Shown in pieces: positions 26,768 to 36,049 of a DNA stretch of 64,000 bases. Origin of the DNA: Flagellimonas amphidinii (GTDB lineage Bacteria > Bacteroidota > Bacteroidia > Flavobacteriales > Flavobacteriaceae); contig NZ_JABFNN010000030.1 in NCBI RefSeq assembly GCF_013090115.1, positions 310,001 to 374,000 on the forward strand. The letters are read 5' to 3'. The notes under the pieces were generated by a model. It ran no database searches. It was not told the origin of the DNA and was given only the letters and a program-made list of their open reading frames with translations. Numbering within the stretch: position 1 is the first letter of the stretch; each line of letters opens with the position of its first letter. The position numbers were made by a program, and so were the translations under genes.

Positions 26768-29700
26768 TTAGTCTTTTAGAAGCAAAGCTGGAATTTGAAG
26801 TTTGGCATACATCGCGTTATAGTTTGACATTTCGTTTTTGACAATGGCATTTTTTTCGTTATCCATTGTCTTCCAGATGGCCAAAAGGTCTTGTAATCTT
26901 TGTTTGGCACCCTGAGTTATTTTGGGTTCTGCTACATCTACAAATTCTTTAAGGTGCATAAAGTCAGCATTTAACTGATTTTCGAAATTAATCACATCCT
27001 GAAATGTTTTTTGATCAGGCTGAATCAGTTTTTCTTCCCAAACCTCAATACGTTCCACCAGCGAATCACCCAATTTTAACAAATCGTCTGCGCTATCCAT
27101 ATCCTTCAGAAGTTTTTTATGATTTTTGAGTTGGGTCTTTACCGACCGCATTTGGTTTACCGCACCGTGCATGGAATGGATAGTTTCCTCAATTTGGGCC
27201 AAAAATGCCTGTTGTTCACCATAATCCTGCGGAGATGCATTAATTCTTGGGTTGGGTAATATGTTCACAGTGGTCTCAGATACTTCATCTTCCAAACGTA
27301 ACCTGAGGGTGTATGTTCCAGGAGCAACCCTTGCCCCGCTATAATTTCCGAAGACAAATACCTTATCGATACTAGGGATTGGATTTTTCCTAAAATCCCA
27401 AGTGAAACGATTGAATCCCTTTTTTGAGGGGAGCACTGCTGGTTTTGGAGGGCCACCGGGCCAAGATTTGAAATCTTTGGCCTTGGTGTTGGTTATGGTT
27501 CTGATGACCTTTCCGTTTGAAAGAACCTCAAGTTTTAGTTCTAGAGAATCGGCATCTTTGGGAAGATGGTAATCAAATGTGACTCCTTCCTTGGGATTTT
27601 GCCCTAAACCCGGTATGGGTTTTTCTGGACTTCCTCCAAACAATCTATACGTGTCTTTAGGTGTAAAGAGTTTAAAGGAATTACCAGCATCTTTGCTTTG
27701 CTGGACGGCGCTCAGGTCATCCAATATCCAAAAAGAGCGCCCAGCAGTTGCAGCTACCAAATCGTTGTCTTGAATAACGAGGTCATTGATAGGGACAATG
27801 GGAAGATTAAGCTGGAATTTTTGCCAATTGGCACCATCATCAAAAGAAATATAGAGTCCGGTTTCGGTGCCGGCATACAGAAGCCCTTTTTGTTTTTTGT
27901 CTTCTCGGACCACTCGTGCAAAAGTGTGTTTATCGGTTATTCCATTAGTGATTTTAATCCATGTTTGACCATAATCATTGGTCTTAAAAATATAGGGCCT
28001 TAAATCCATGGATTTATAGCGCATCACGACCATGTAAGCTGTTGCCGGGTCATGGGGAGATACCTCTATACTGTTTATGATGCCGTCCGCAATTCCGGAT
28101 GGGGTTATATTTTGCCAATTGGCACCACTGTCTTTGGTAATATGCACCAATCCATCATCACTTCCGGCATATAAAACTCCTTTTTCATGTGGTGATTCTA
28201 CGAGGTACATCAATGTGTTGTAATTTTCTCCACCTGCAGCTTCATTGGTGAAGGGGCCACCTCCTGGACCTTGTCTTTCTTTTTGGTTACGGGTCAAGTC
28301 TGGACTTATGACCTCCCAACTGTTTCCATCGTCTTTAGTTTTAAAAATCACATTGCCGGCATGGTAAATGGTATTACGGTCATGGGGAGAGCTTATGATG
28401 GGAGCGTTCCAATTGTACCTAAACTTGAAATCTTTGGGGACTTTACCAAGGCCAAGCTCGGGATATTCTTTAATGGGCTTGCTTTCACGACTTGCCTTCA
28501 CCCACTTTTCTATGATACCTTGGTAACAACCTCCATAAACTATTTCTGGATTATCAGGATCAAAAGCCAGATAGGCACTTTCACAACCCGAAACGGAATG
28601 CCAATCCTTCCAGTCAATGCCAAGGTCATTAGTTCTACTAGCAATGGCAATGGCAGAATTATCCTGTTGGCCACCATACACATTGTAAGGAACCAGATTG
28701 TCCGTTATTACCCTGTAAAACTGTGAAGTGGGTTGGTTTTGTTGCGTACTCCAACTTTTACCGCCATTGTTGGATACATTGGCGCCACCATCATTGGAAT
28801 TGATCATTTTGGAGTTGTCCTTGGGATTGATCCATAAATGGTGATTGTCCCCATGCGGTGTTGGAAGTGGGGTAAATGTCTTCCCACCATCGATGGATTT
28901 TGTGACCGGAGCGTTGAGTACGTAGACAATATTTTCGTTCTGGGGATCGGCAAAGATTTCCATATAATACCATGAGCGTGCAATATTTATTCTATCTGAA
29001 TTGACTTGGGACCATTTTTTTCCTGCGTCGGTACTTTTATAAACCCCTCCTTTTTTTCCTTCTGCTTCAATAACAGCAAAAACGAGTTCAGGATTGGCCC
29101 TGGATACCGATATTCCGGCTTTTCCCATTTCCTTGGGAAGCCCTTCCTTCATTTTTTTCCAGTTGACCCCACCATCTGTTGATTTGTATAGGGCTGATGA
29201 TGGTCCTCCAGATTCCATGGTCCATGGATAACGGCGGTGTTCCCACATAGCGGCATATAGAATGAGCGGGTTTTTCATGTCCATGGACAATGAAGAAGCC
29301 CCCGTGTTCGAATCCACGTAGAGCACCTTTTTCCATGAATTTCCTCCATTGGTGGTTTTGTAAATTCCGCGTTCTTCGGAAGGACCATATTGGGCCCCTT
29401 GGGCTGCTACAAAGATGATATCTGGATTTGTGGGATGAATAATGACATCCGAAATGTGCCTTGTTTCATCAAGACCGATGTGCTTCCAGGTTTTTCCTGC
29501 ATCAACAGATTTATAGACCCCATCTCCCATAGAAGTCATTACGCCTCTGGCAGCGTGCTCTCCCATTCCAACCACTACCAAATTTGGATTACTTTCCGAA
29601 ACAGCTATGGAGCCAACGGTGCCGGTATTCAATTGACCATCTGAAATGTTTTTCCATGTAATGCCATCATCAACGGTCTTCCAGACACCACCCCCGGTGG

Positions 29701-29914
29701 TACCCATGTAGTAGGTCATGGGCTGGTTCACCACCCCAGATGAAGCAACACTCCGTCCACCTCGAAAAGGCCCAATGTTTCGCCATTTGAGTCCATTGAA
29801 TGTTGAGTCCTTTAAGATAAAAGCGGGTTTAACCGACTTATTTTTTCTGCGTTGGGAATGCCCATCAAAAGAAAAAAGCAATAAAAAAGAGAGCAGGAAG
29901 TACAGTGTTTTCAT
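26768..29914 (-). CDS. Secreted sortilin/BNR-type beta-propeller protein
   Basis: The 1048-residue protein has a signal peptide ([21 protein letters not shown]) and many BNR/Asp-box units of Vps10/sortilin kind, such as [53 protein letters not shown] and [14 protein letters not shown], making one or two large beta-propellers (about 40-730). The C-terminal third holds a beta domain and a helical, coiled region (about 880-1010). Proteins of this group are common surface or periplasmic proteins in Flavobacteriia, often called glycosyl hydrolases without proof. No catalytic pattern of sialidases is seen. It leads the operon with the pentapeptide and Zn-ribbon genes. Confidence 0.85.
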   Translation of the reverse strand: MKTLYFLLSFLLLFSFDGHSQRRKNKSVKPAFILKDSTFNGLKWRNIGPFRGGRSVASSGVVNQPMTYYMGTTGGGVWKTVDDGITWKNISDGQLNTGTVGSIAVSESNPNLVVVGMGEHAARGVMTSMGDGVYKSVDAGKTWKHIGLDETRHISDVIIHPTNPDIIFVAAQGAQYGPSEERGIYKTTNGGNSWKKVLYVDSNTGASSLSMDMKNPLILYAAMWEHRRYPWTMESGGPSSALYKSTDGGVNWKKMKEGLPKEMGKAGISVSRANPELVFAVIEAEGKKGGVYKSTDAGKKWSQVNSDRINIARSWYYMEIFADPQNENIVYVLNAPVTKSIDGGKTFTPLPTPHGDNHHLWINPKDNSKMINSNDGGANVSNNGGKSWSTQQNQPTSQFYRVITDNLVPYNVYGGQQDNSAIAIASRTNDLGIDWKDWHSVSGCESAYLAFDPDNPEIVYGGCYQGIIEKWVKASRESKPIKEYPELGLGKVPKDFKFRYNWNAPIISSPHDRNTIYHAGNVIFKTKDDGNSWEVISPDLTRNQKERQGPGGGPFTNEAAGGENYNTLMYLVESPHEKGVLYAGSDDGLVHITKDSGANWQNITPSGIADGIINSIEVSPHDPATAYMVVMRYKSMDLRPYIFKTNDYGQTWIKITNGITDKHTFARVVREDKKQKGLLYAGTETGLYISFDDGANWQKFQLNLPIVPINDLVIQDNDLVAATAGRSFWILDDLSAVQQSKDAGNSFKLFTPKDTYRLFGGSPEKPIPGLGQNPKEGVTFDYHLPKDADSLELKLEVLSNGKVIRTITNTKAKDFKSWPGGPPKPAVLPSKKGFNRFTWDFRKNPIPSIDKVFVFGNYSGARVAPGTYTLRLRLEDEVSETTVNILPNPRINASPQDYGEQQAFLAQIEETIHSMHGAVNQMRSVKTQLKNHKKLLKDMDSADDLLKLGDSLVERIEVWEEKLIQPDQKTFQDVINFENQLNADFMHLKEFVDVAEPKITQGAKQRLQDLLAIWKTMDNEKNAIVKNEMSNYNAMYAKLQIPALLLKD

Positions 29915-29989
29915 GTTGATTTGATTTAGCCTTTGGTAAGATACAAAACCCTTGTTAATTGTTAAGGATTTGATAAAGTTGAAATTTAT

Positions 29990-30022
29990 TTTGGAACAAT
30001 CGTTCCGTAATATATATGTTTG
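29990..30022 (+). promoter_or_regulatory. Promoter of the SDR-TetR operon
   Basis: TTTG at 29990-29993 and TATGTTTG at 30015-30022 match the Bacteroidota -33 and -7 elements with a 21-base spacer. The two palindromes at 29993-30006 and 30027-30040 overlap its -33 element and its start region, a layout expected for repression. Confidence 0.7.
29993..30006. promoter_or_regulatory. TetR operator 1
   Basis: GGAACAATCGTTCC is a near-perfect palindrome overlapping the -33 element of the SDR promoter. It matches operators 2 (30027) and 3 (30839). Confidence 0.65.
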
Positions 30023-30026
30023 TATT

Positions 30027-30040
30027 GGAATTATCGTTCC
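30027..30040. promoter_or_regulatory. TetR operator 2
   Basis: GGAATTATCGTTCC lies just after the -7 box, 34 bp centre to centre from operator 1. Flanking TT and AA extend the palindrome. Confidence 0.65.
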
Positions 30041-30073
30041 AAAATAAAATAGAAATCAAAAAATCACATCAGA

Positions 30074-30823
30074 ATGAAAAAATTAGAAGGCAAAATTGCC
30101 ATAGTAACAGGAGCTACCAGTGGGATAGGTTTGGAGACCGCAAAAAAGTATTTAGAAGAAGGGGCAAAAGTAGTATTGACAGGGAGGAGTCAAGAAAAAT
30201 TGGATGCCCTAGCAGACGAACTTTCAGGGGATTATCTTTTGGTAAGGGCTGAAGCTTCAAGCTTATCGGATAGTCAAGACCTTATCGAAACAACCGTTCA
30301 ACACTTTGGAAAAATTGATGTATTGTTCCTTAATGCGGGAGTATTCCGTATTGAGGGAATCAATGAATTGACTGAAGAAATTTATGATGAGGTCTATGAC
30401 ATCAATGTAAAAGGACCTTTGTTTACAGTGAAATCTGCTTACGATCATTTAAATGATGGGGCTAGTATTATTTTTAATACGTCCATTGTCAACGTGAAAG
30501 GTTTTGCAGGGATGGCGGCTTATTCTTCAAGCAAAGCAGCTTTGCGATCCTTGACCAGGACCTTGGCCTCAGAGTTTGGTCCCAAGGGAATTAGAGTGAA
30601 TGCCATTGCACCTGGCCCTATAGATACTCCGATTTATGGGAAACACAATGTTCCACAAGAGAATGTGGACCAAATGGCTTCTGGCTTTCCCTCCATGGTT
30701 TCTTTGGGAAGATTTGGTAAGGCTGAAGAAATTGCTACTACGGCCGTATTTTTAGCTTCAGCGGATAGTAGCTACATTACAGGAGCCGAAATTCCCGTAG
30801 ATGGAGGTTTGGCGCAGGTATAG
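30074..30823 (+). CDS. SDR-family oxidoreductase
   Basis: This is a 249-residue classical short-chain dehydrogenase: TGATSGIG cofactor motif, LFLNAG (in place of the usual NNAG), catalytic Ser in FNTSIVNVKG and YSSSK, then APGPIDTPIYG and IPVDGG. The Arg after TG (VVLTGRS) suggests NADPH. It is the first gene of an operon with a TetR regulator 38 bases downstream, and matching palindromes flank its promoter and precede the TetR gene. This is the usual pattern for detoxifying enzymes induced by their own substrate, perhaps an aldehyde or quinone; that is inference. Confidence 0.9.
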   Translation: MKKLEGKIAIVTGATSGIGLETAKKYLEEGAKVVLTGRSQEKLDALADELSGDYLLVRAEASSLSDSQDLIETTVQHFGKIDVLFLNAGVFRIEGINELTEEIYDEVYDINVKGPLFTVKSAYDHLNDGASIIFNTSIVNVKGFAGMAAYSSSKAALRSLTRTLASEFGPKGIRVNAIAPGPIDTPIYGKHNVPQENVDQMASGFPSMVSLGRFGKAEEIATTAVFLASADSSYITGAEIPVDGGLAQV

Positions 30824-30838
30824 TTTTTGAATACATTT

Positions 30839-30852
30839 GGAACATATATTCC
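30839..30852. promoter_or_regulatory. TetR operator 3, before the TetR gene
   Basis: GGAACATATATTCC, flanked by TTT and AAA to give a longer palindrome, ends 9 bases before the TetR start codon. It fits the same pattern as the two sites before the SDR gene. Confidence 0.6.
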
Positions 30853-30861
30853 AAAAAATAT

Positions 30862-31443
30862 ATGCCAAGAACAAAACAATTTAATGAAGAGGAAATATTG
30901 AAAAAGGCCATGGAACTCTTTTGGCAAAAGGGGTTCCATGCCACCTCAATTCAGGATTTGGTGTCTCATTTGGGAGTCAATAGGGCCAGTTTGTATGATA
31001 CTTTTGGAGGCAAGGAAGAATTGTTCAATAAGGCATTTGCACAGTACCGAAGTGGTTCTAGAAATTGGTTGAAGTCACTTTTTGAGGATGCTGATGGTGT
31101 AAAGGCCGGTTTTCAGAAACTGTTTAGTGAAGCCATTAAGCAATCTGTGGAGGATCCGTATAGAAAAGGTTGTTTTGTGGTAAATACAACCACAGAGCTG
31201 ATTCCAGGTGATGAAACTTTGCTGGAGGTCCTGGGCGAAAACAAGTCACAACTTATAGCATTGTTTTCCAATTATATCCAAAATGGAATTTATAGTGGTG
31301 AATTCTCTTCTACATTGGATGCAGACAGTGTGGCATCAATGCTCTTCACTTTTTATAATGGGCTACGTGTAGTGGCCAAAGTAGATCCCAACCCTGATAA
31401 GCTCAAAAAGATGGTAGATGCCGCACTATCCGTACTCAAGTGA
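30862..31443 (+). CDS. TetR-family repressor of the SDR module
   Basis: The 193-residue protein carries a TetR helix-turn-helix (ATSIQDLVSHLGVNRASLYD, then TFGGKEELF) and a helical effector domain with the block KGCFVVNTTTEL found in the COG1309 group whose genes sit next to SDR enzymes. Three copies of GGAA(N6)TTCC-type palindromes, two before the SDR gene and one directly before this gene, are probable operators, so the protein likely represses both genes. The ligand is unknown. It ends 2 bases from the convergent SIMPL gene. Confidence 0.9.
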   Translation: MPRTKQFNEEEILKKAMELFWQKGFHATSIQDLVSHLGVNRASLYDTFGGKEELFNKAFAQYRSGSRNWLKSLFEDADGVKAGFQKLFSEAIKQSVEDPYRKGCFVVNTTTELIPGDETLLEVLGENKSQLIALFSNYIQNGIYSGEFSSTLDADSVASMLFTFYNGLRVVAKVDPNPDKLKKMVDAALSVLK

Positions 31444-31445
31444 CC

Positions 31446-32147
31446 TTATTCACTAAGCTTGAACTTCACATTGACAGAAGTTTCCACCTTGATTTTCTCA
31501 AAATCGATGTCCAAAGGCTCTGCTTCTGCGGCGTCCATGGCCATGGTTTTCATTTCAAGGCGCGCTGTTTGATTATATCTTGGATAATACGGAGTGGATG
31601 TGTCCACAATATGAATGGCAGCTCCTACTTTCTGCCCAAGTGGTTTGGTCAAAGCCTCTGCTTTTTTCTTGGCTTTTACTATAGCTTTGGATTTTAGCTC
31701 TAATTCCAGGTCATCCATTTTAGAGTATTCGGTTTTTTCCAAATAGGTGTTGGCAATGTCCAATTGTTCCAAGGCTATCATAACCTCTCCAGCCTGTTTT
31801 CCAGAATAGACCAAAAGGGAATATTGTTTGCTTTTTAGTACATCTTTCTGTCTTAAAAAGTATTTTTTGAAATTGCTGCTAAGGTCTTTGATGACCAGTT
31901 GCTTGTCCAATTCTATCCCCAAAGCTTTTAAACGTTGTGCCATTTTGTTCTCTTGTTCCTCCACAGATTTTTTTCCTTTGGAATCTTTTTCCTGAATAGT
32001 AATGCTGAGATAGATTTTATCTGGTGTTACCAAGGTATCCACTCTGGCAGAGGTTTCTAAATAGGGGGTGTCCAAAAAGTTTTTGGTTTGTGCAAAAGAA
32101 CTCATAAGTAAACTGAAAAATAGTAGTATGGTTAATGTTTTTTTCAT
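31446..32147 (-). CDS. SIMPL (DUF541) periplasmic protein
   Basis: The 233-residue protein has a signal peptide (MKKTLTILLFFSLLMSSFAQ) and the SIMPL/DUF541 fold: a beta-rich start (KIYLSITIQEKD), the middle repeat, and a conserved helix with KAKKKAEALTKPLGQKVG, then VNVKFKL at the end. SIMPL proteins occur across bacteria and are linked to oxidative or envelope stress; the biochemical role is not known. It is monocistronic, with 2 bases between its stop and that of the TetR gene. Confidence 0.9.
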   Translation of the reverse strand: MKKTLTILLFFSLLMSSFAQTKNFLDTPYLETSARVDTLVTPDKIYLSITIQEKDSKGKKSVEEQENKMAQRLKALGIELDKQLVIKDLSSNFKKYFLRQKDVLKSKQYSLLVYSGKQAGEVMIALEQLDIANTYLEKTEYSKMDDLELELKSKAIVKAKKKAEALTKPLGQKVGAAIHIVDTSTPYYPRYNQTARLEMKTMAMDAAEAEPLDIDFEKIKVETSVNVKFKLSE

Positions 32148-32243
32148 GATGTAGAAATTTATTTAAAGGTAAATACTTTGAGGTTGGAAGCAAAACCTGT
32201 GCCGTTTTAAAACCATGTGAATATTCTTGATTAAATTGGGAGG

Positions 32244-33380
32244 ATGAAATTTGTTTTGGCTCCCGATAAATACAAAGGCTCTCTTTCAGGTGCTGAATTC
32301 TGCTTGGCAGTAGAAAGTGGCATCAGAAAGGTATTTCCCAATGCAGAGGTTCTTAAAAAACCACTGGCCGATGGTGGAGATGGTACTATTGAAGTAGTGT
32401 GTGATTATTTAAAAGCTACACCGATAAAAGTAACTGTCAAAGACCCTCTTTTTAGAGAAATTACCACAGAATATTTGCTTGCGGAAGATGGTAAAACCGC
32501 CTTTATAGAAATGTCAGAAGCCTCTGGCTATAAATTGTTGGCCAAAGAAGAAATGAACTGTATGCATACCACATCTATGGGTACAGGTCAAATGATTGTG
32601 GATGCTATGGATAGGGGAGCAAAAGAAATTGTTTTGGGCATTGGAGGTAGCGCCACCAATGATTGTGGAATGGGGATGGCGGTTGCGTTGGGATATGGGT
32701 TTTTGGACAGCGATGAAGCTGTTTTGAAACCTATAGGCGAAAATTTGAGCAAAGTCAGCAAAATTGAAACGACCAAGGTTCATGATAAACTCAAAGAAGT
32801 CCAGATCAAAGTAGCTTGCGATGTTACGAATCCTTTGTATGGGCCAAATGGTGCTGCCAAGGTGTATGCCACACAGAAGGGAGCATCCAAAGAAGAAGTG
32901 GAGTTTTTAGATGAGGGACTGAAAAGTTTTGCGAAGGTATTGGAAACATCTTTTGGGAAGGATGTGCAAAACATACCAGGTGCTGGAGCTGCTGGGGGGA
33001 TGGGTGCTGGGGCTATAGTTTTCTTGAATGCAGTTTTAACTTCTGGAGTGGACCTTATCATGGAAATGGCCAATTTTGAAGAAGCCTTGGTCGGTGTTGA
33101 TTGGGTCATTACCGGTGAAGGACAATTGGACAATCAAACATTGGCGGGAAAAACCATCAATGGTGTGATAAAGTCAGCAAAGGCCAAAAACATACCCGTA
33201 GCCGCTTTTTGTGGTTCCGTCAGTATTACCATTGCACAAATGCAGGAAATGGGATTGGACTATGCCATTTCCATACTAACACAAATTGGAAGTTTAGAAG
33301 AAGCCAAGGCAAATAGTGATGCAAATCTGGAGCTGGCCAGTTTCAATTTTGCACAATTATTAAAGCAAAGCTTAGGTTAG
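32244..33380 (+). CDS. Glycerate kinase (GarK/GlxK type)
   Basis: The 378-residue protein matches the type I glycerate kinases from end to end: MKFVLAPDKYKGSLSG, KPLADGGDGTIE, EMSEASGYKLL, LGIGGSATNDCGMGMA, GAGAAGGMGAG and VDWVITGEGQLDNQTL. It phosphorylates glycerate to 2-phosphoglycerate in the cytoplasm and feeds lower glycolysis. It overlaps the convergent GNAT gene by 4 bases. No glyoxylate or galactarate gene is next to it, so it acts as a single gene here. Confidence 0.95.
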   Translation: MKFVLAPDKYKGSLSGAEFCLAVESGIRKVFPNAEVLKKPLADGGDGTIEVVCDYLKATPIKVTVKDPLFREITTEYLLAEDGKTAFIEMSEASGYKLLAKEEMNCMHTTSMGTGQMIVDAMDRGAKEIVLGIGGSATNDCGMGMAVALGYGFLDSDEAVLKPIGENLSKVSKIETTKVHDKLKEVQIKVACDVTNPLYGPNGAAKVYATQKGASKEEVEFLDEGLKSFAKVLETSFGKDVQNIPGAGAAGGMGAGAIVFLNAVLTSGVDLIMEMANFEEALVGVDWVITGEGQLDNQTLAGKTINGVIKSAKAKNIPVAAFCGSVSITIAQMQEMGLDYAISILTQIGSLEEAKANSDANLELASFNFAQLLKQSLG

Positions 33381-33994
33381 TACTTTTTGTTCATTCGATA
33401 TTCCAGCGAAGTTTTTACGGTGGGCCATTCGCTTTCCAAAATGGAAAAAACAACCGTATCCCGATAACTACCGTCAGCAATTATTCGATGATTTCTGAGG
33501 ATACCATCTTGCTTGGCACCCAAACGTAGAATCGCATTTCTAGAAGCATGGTTGTGGGAATGTGTCCGAAATTCCACCGCAATGCTCTTAAGAGTCTCAA
33601 AAGCATGTTTCAACAACAAATACTTGCACTCTGTATTGATGCCAGTACGTTGTACTCGCTTTGCATACCAGGTGGCCCCAATTTCCAATCGCCGATTTGG
33701 CCCTTCAGCATTCAGGTATCGGGTTGAACCAATAATTTTATTTGTAGCTTTATCAACTACCGCCCAAGGTAAAGCTGTATCTTCCTCTTGGGTTTTGAGA
33801 GCAGTGTCAATGTAGGCTTCAATGGTTTTTTCTGAAGGAACCGAGGTAAACCAAAGGTCCCAAAGATTGCCATCCGAAGCAGCATCCAATAAATCAGTTG
33901 TATGGGATTTTTGAAGCGGAATGAGTTTTACCAAACTCCCTTCCAAGGTCACGGGACTTAACCAAGTTTGCATGTGTTTAGCTTTTAGGCTCAA
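33377..33994 (-). CDS. GNAT N-acetyltransferase (RimJ/RimL-like)
   Basis: This 205-residue protein has the acetyltransferase fold with the RimJ/RimL-like blocks IIGSTRYLNAE, RRLEIGATWYAKRVQRTGIN and AVEFRTHSHNHASRNAILRLGAKQDGIL (residues about 90-160), the last being the conserved motif with the acceptor-side Asn. Such enzymes acetylate an N-terminus or small amines. Start is at 33994; an internal ATG at 33973 (MQTWLSPV) is also possible. The gene overlaps glycerate kinase by 4 bases, and the substrate is unknown. It is transcribed from a point 9 bases after the AraC-Ogt gene, so the two are probably one operon. Confidence 0.85.
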   Translation of the reverse strand: MSLKAKHMQTWLSPVTLEGSLVKLIPLQKSHTTDLLDAASDGNLWDLWFTSVPSEKTIEAYIDTALKTQEEDTALPWAVVDKATNKIIGSTRYLNAEGPNRRLEIGATWYAKRVQRTGINTECKYLLLKHAFETLKSIAVEFRTHSHNHASRNAILRLGAKQDGILRNHRIIADGSYRDTVVFSILESEWPTVKTSLEYRMNKKY

Positions 33995-34003
33995 AGATAG
34001 CTT

Positions 34004-34843
34004 TTATTGAATTTGAGCTGCTTCCCAACCAATAATGGCCATCTTTCGTGTGCTATCCCATCGATAATCACCCAAATTGCCACTGGATTGAATAACCCGA
34101 TGGCATGGAATCAAATAGGCAATGGGATTACTGCCTATGGCAGAACCTACTGCCCTTGAAGCTTTGGGTTTGTCAATTTGTTTGGCAATATTGCCATAAG
34201 TGGCCAATTGTCCCTTAGGTATTCGAAGTAAAGATTCCCATACCTTGAGTTGAAAATCTGTGCCCTTTAGGTGTAATTTTATCTTGGAAATTTGACTCCA
34301 GTCGTTGGCAAAGAACATCAGGGCATTTACTTGGGTCTGATCTACGCGCTGATGATACTGTGCTTTTGGGAACTGTATTTTTAAATTGTACAATCCTTTT
34401 TCATCATCATCGGTGAATGCCACATGACAAAGACCTTTTGGTGTTGAGGCAATGATGACCAATCCAAATGGACTTTGGGCAAAGCTGTAGTTGATGACTA
34501 GATTTTCGCCTTGATTTTTGTATTCTCCCGGTGTCATGCCCTCTATCGAAATAAAAAGATCATGAAGTCTGCTGGTACCTGAAAGTCCTGTTTCCATTGC
34601 AGCATCAAAAAGGGTGGTATTAGAGGCTTCCAAAACGCCTTTGGCATGCTCTACACTGATGTATTGCAGAAATTTCTTGGGACTCACACCTACCCATTCC
34701 TTGAAAATTCGCTGAAAATGATACGGACTTAAATGCACTTGCTCTGCCAACTCGTCCAAAGAAGGTTGTTGCTTAAAATTTGTTTTGATGTGCTCTATGG
34801 CCTTGGCGATTCTATTGTAGTTGATGTTTTCTTGTTCGCTCAT
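34004..34843 (-). CDS. AraC-type HTH fused to methylated-DNA-cysteine methyltransferase (Ada-like)
   Basis: The 279-residue protein joins an AraC helix-turn-helix domain (about 8-105; SLDELAEQVHLSPYHFQRIF and AMETGLSGTSRLHDLF) to an O6-alkylguanine transferase (about 110-275) with the active-site PCHRV motif and helix-turn-helix-like KASRAVGSAIG. It repairs O6-methylguanine by transferring the methyl group to its own cysteine. The N-terminal zinc domain of E. coli Ada, which takes methyl from phosphotriesters and switches on transcription, is missing, so the DNA-binding half may act differently. It leads the GNAT gene by 9 bases. Confident in the two domains, not in regulation. Confidence 0.92.
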   Translation of the reverse strand: MSEQENINYNRIAKAIEHIKTNFKQQPSLDELAEQVHLSPYHFQRIFKEWVGVSPKKFLQYISVEHAKGVLEASNTTLFDAAMETGLSGTSRLHDLFISIEGMTPGEYKNQGENLVINYSFAQSPFGLVIIASTPKGLCHVAFTDDDEKGLYNLKIQFPKAQYHQRVDQTQVNALMFFANDWSQISKIKLHLKGTDFQLKVWESLLRIPKGQLATYGNIAKQIDKPKASRAVGSAIGSNPIAYLIPCHRVIQSSGNLGDYRWDSTRKMAIIGWEAAQIQ

Positions 34844-35582
34844 GACTTGAATTTTTTACGATTCAAAAGTAGTACGGTCCGTAAAGGCTCAAAACCCGAT
34901 TCTTGCTTTCTTTAAAGGTAAGATTATATAAAGGGCCGATTACTCGATCAATTAAAAAAAGCAAAGTTTACGTGCTAAAACAATGGGAGTGGTCCATGGA
35001 TTCTTTCTAAGTTTTCAAATGCTATCGTTTTCCTCTATTTCTTTGATGAATCCATTTCTCAACGACAGATACAGCTCTGAAGATATATCCATTACATAGG
35101 TTTTATGGGCATCAAAAACTTTTTGTGACTCACCGTTTATTTGGTCGTGCTCTTGAATATAAATGGTTTCCTCTTTGTCAAACATCCGTTTTCCAAGACT
35201 AAATCTTTTGAGTACGAGGCACTTGTTGATGCTACGAATAGCCATTTGGTTGAGGTTGTGGTCTATCTATTGGACACTGGAATCATGATTGGGTCACATA
35301 ATGGACACTATCAAGTACCTTCATTTAATTTCTTGAAAAAGGACTAATTTTAAAATTGAGATATAAATCAAAACAGCATATATGGGCAAGGCGCTCTTTA
35401 AAGAGAATTCATGGATACAATGAATTCTTTTGGCACCTATATCCATTTTCAACCATTTACATTCGTTTACAAACGAAAACAAACGGTTACATACCGATTC
35501 TCATTTTTACCTGCCCATAAGTTTGCCCTGTCGAATGATAAGAGTTCGATGATATGAACTGTTTAACGCTAAAATTAAAACA
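34844..35582. other. Intergenic region between Ada-like gene and ssb
   Basis: This 739-base stretch has no confident gene. A 76-codon minus-strand frame (35015-35245) has plausible composition but no motif, and an overlapping plus-strand frame competes with it. Two inverted repeats are clear: AGAATTCAT with ATGAATTCT (35404-35412 and 35420-35428, 7-base loop, followed by TTT) and TTCGTTT with AAACGAA (35462-35477, 2-base gap). These lie upstream of ssb and could be regulatory. Confidence 0.4.
35518..35525 (+). promoter_or_regulatory. Probable ssb promoter -7 box
   Basis: TAAGTTTG matches the Bacteroidota TAnnTTTG consensus 58 bases before the ssb ATG. No strong -33 TTTG stands at the right distance. 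Confidence 0.4.
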
Positions 35583-35915
35583 ATGAGTTCACTAAAAAAC
35601 AAAGTACAGTTGATTGGAAACTTAGGCAATGACCCAGAAATGGTAACTATGGAAAATGGTAACAAATTGGCAAAATTCTCTATTGCTACAAACGAGACCT
35701 ACAAAAATACAGCAGGGGAGAAGGTGACTGATACACAATGGCACAATTTGGTTGCTTGGGGCAAATTGGCCGAAATAGCAGAAAACTACCTCGCCAAAGG
35801 TAAAGAAGTAATGATAGAAGGAAAGCTTACATCGCGCAGCTATGAAACCAAGGAGGGAGAGAAAAGGTACATTACTGAGGTTAAGTGCAATGAATTGCTC
35901 ATGTTAGGTAAATAG
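35583..35915 (+). CDS. ssb: Single-stranded DNA-binding protein
   Basis: The 110-residue product is a single OB fold typical of SSB: NKVQLIGNLGNDPEM, FSIATNETYKN, DTQWHNLVAWGKLAEIAENYL and KGKEVMIEGKLTSRSYET. It lacks the glycine-rich linker and acidic tail (DDDIPF type) of the main bacterial SSB, so it ends just after the fold. In Bacteroidota a short SSB of this kind often occurs next to a full-length copy elsewhere. It binds single-stranded DNA as a tetramer in replication, repair or transformation. A strong terminator follows. Confidence 0.93.
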   Translation: MSSLKNKVQLIGNLGNDPEMVTMENGNKLAKFSIATNETYKNTAGEKVTDTQWHNLVAWGKLAEIAENYLAKGKEVMIEGKLTSRSYETKEGEKRYITEVKCNELLMLGK

Positions 35916-35935
35916 TACCGTACAGATAATCGAGA

Positions 35936-35962
35936 AAAGGGGGTGGGTTGCCCCCTTTCTTT
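35936..35962 (+). terminator. Rho-independent terminator after ssb
   Basis: AAAGGGGG at 35936-35943 pairs with CCCCCTTT at 35951-35958 around a 7-base loop, followed by CTTTG. It ends the ssb transcript. Confidence 0.75.
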
Positions 35963-36049
35963 GTGTTTGGGCAGATTTAACATTAACTTAAAGTGGTATG
36001 GTGCTACCAAAAAGATGCTTTTGCGTCATACATAATACAAGGCAGAGCG

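Noticed and set aside
35015-35245. 76-codon minus-strand frame in the gap before ssb
   Set aside because: Composition is plausible, but no homology is recognised and an overlapping frame on the other strand is equally long; left as undecided in the intergenic entry.
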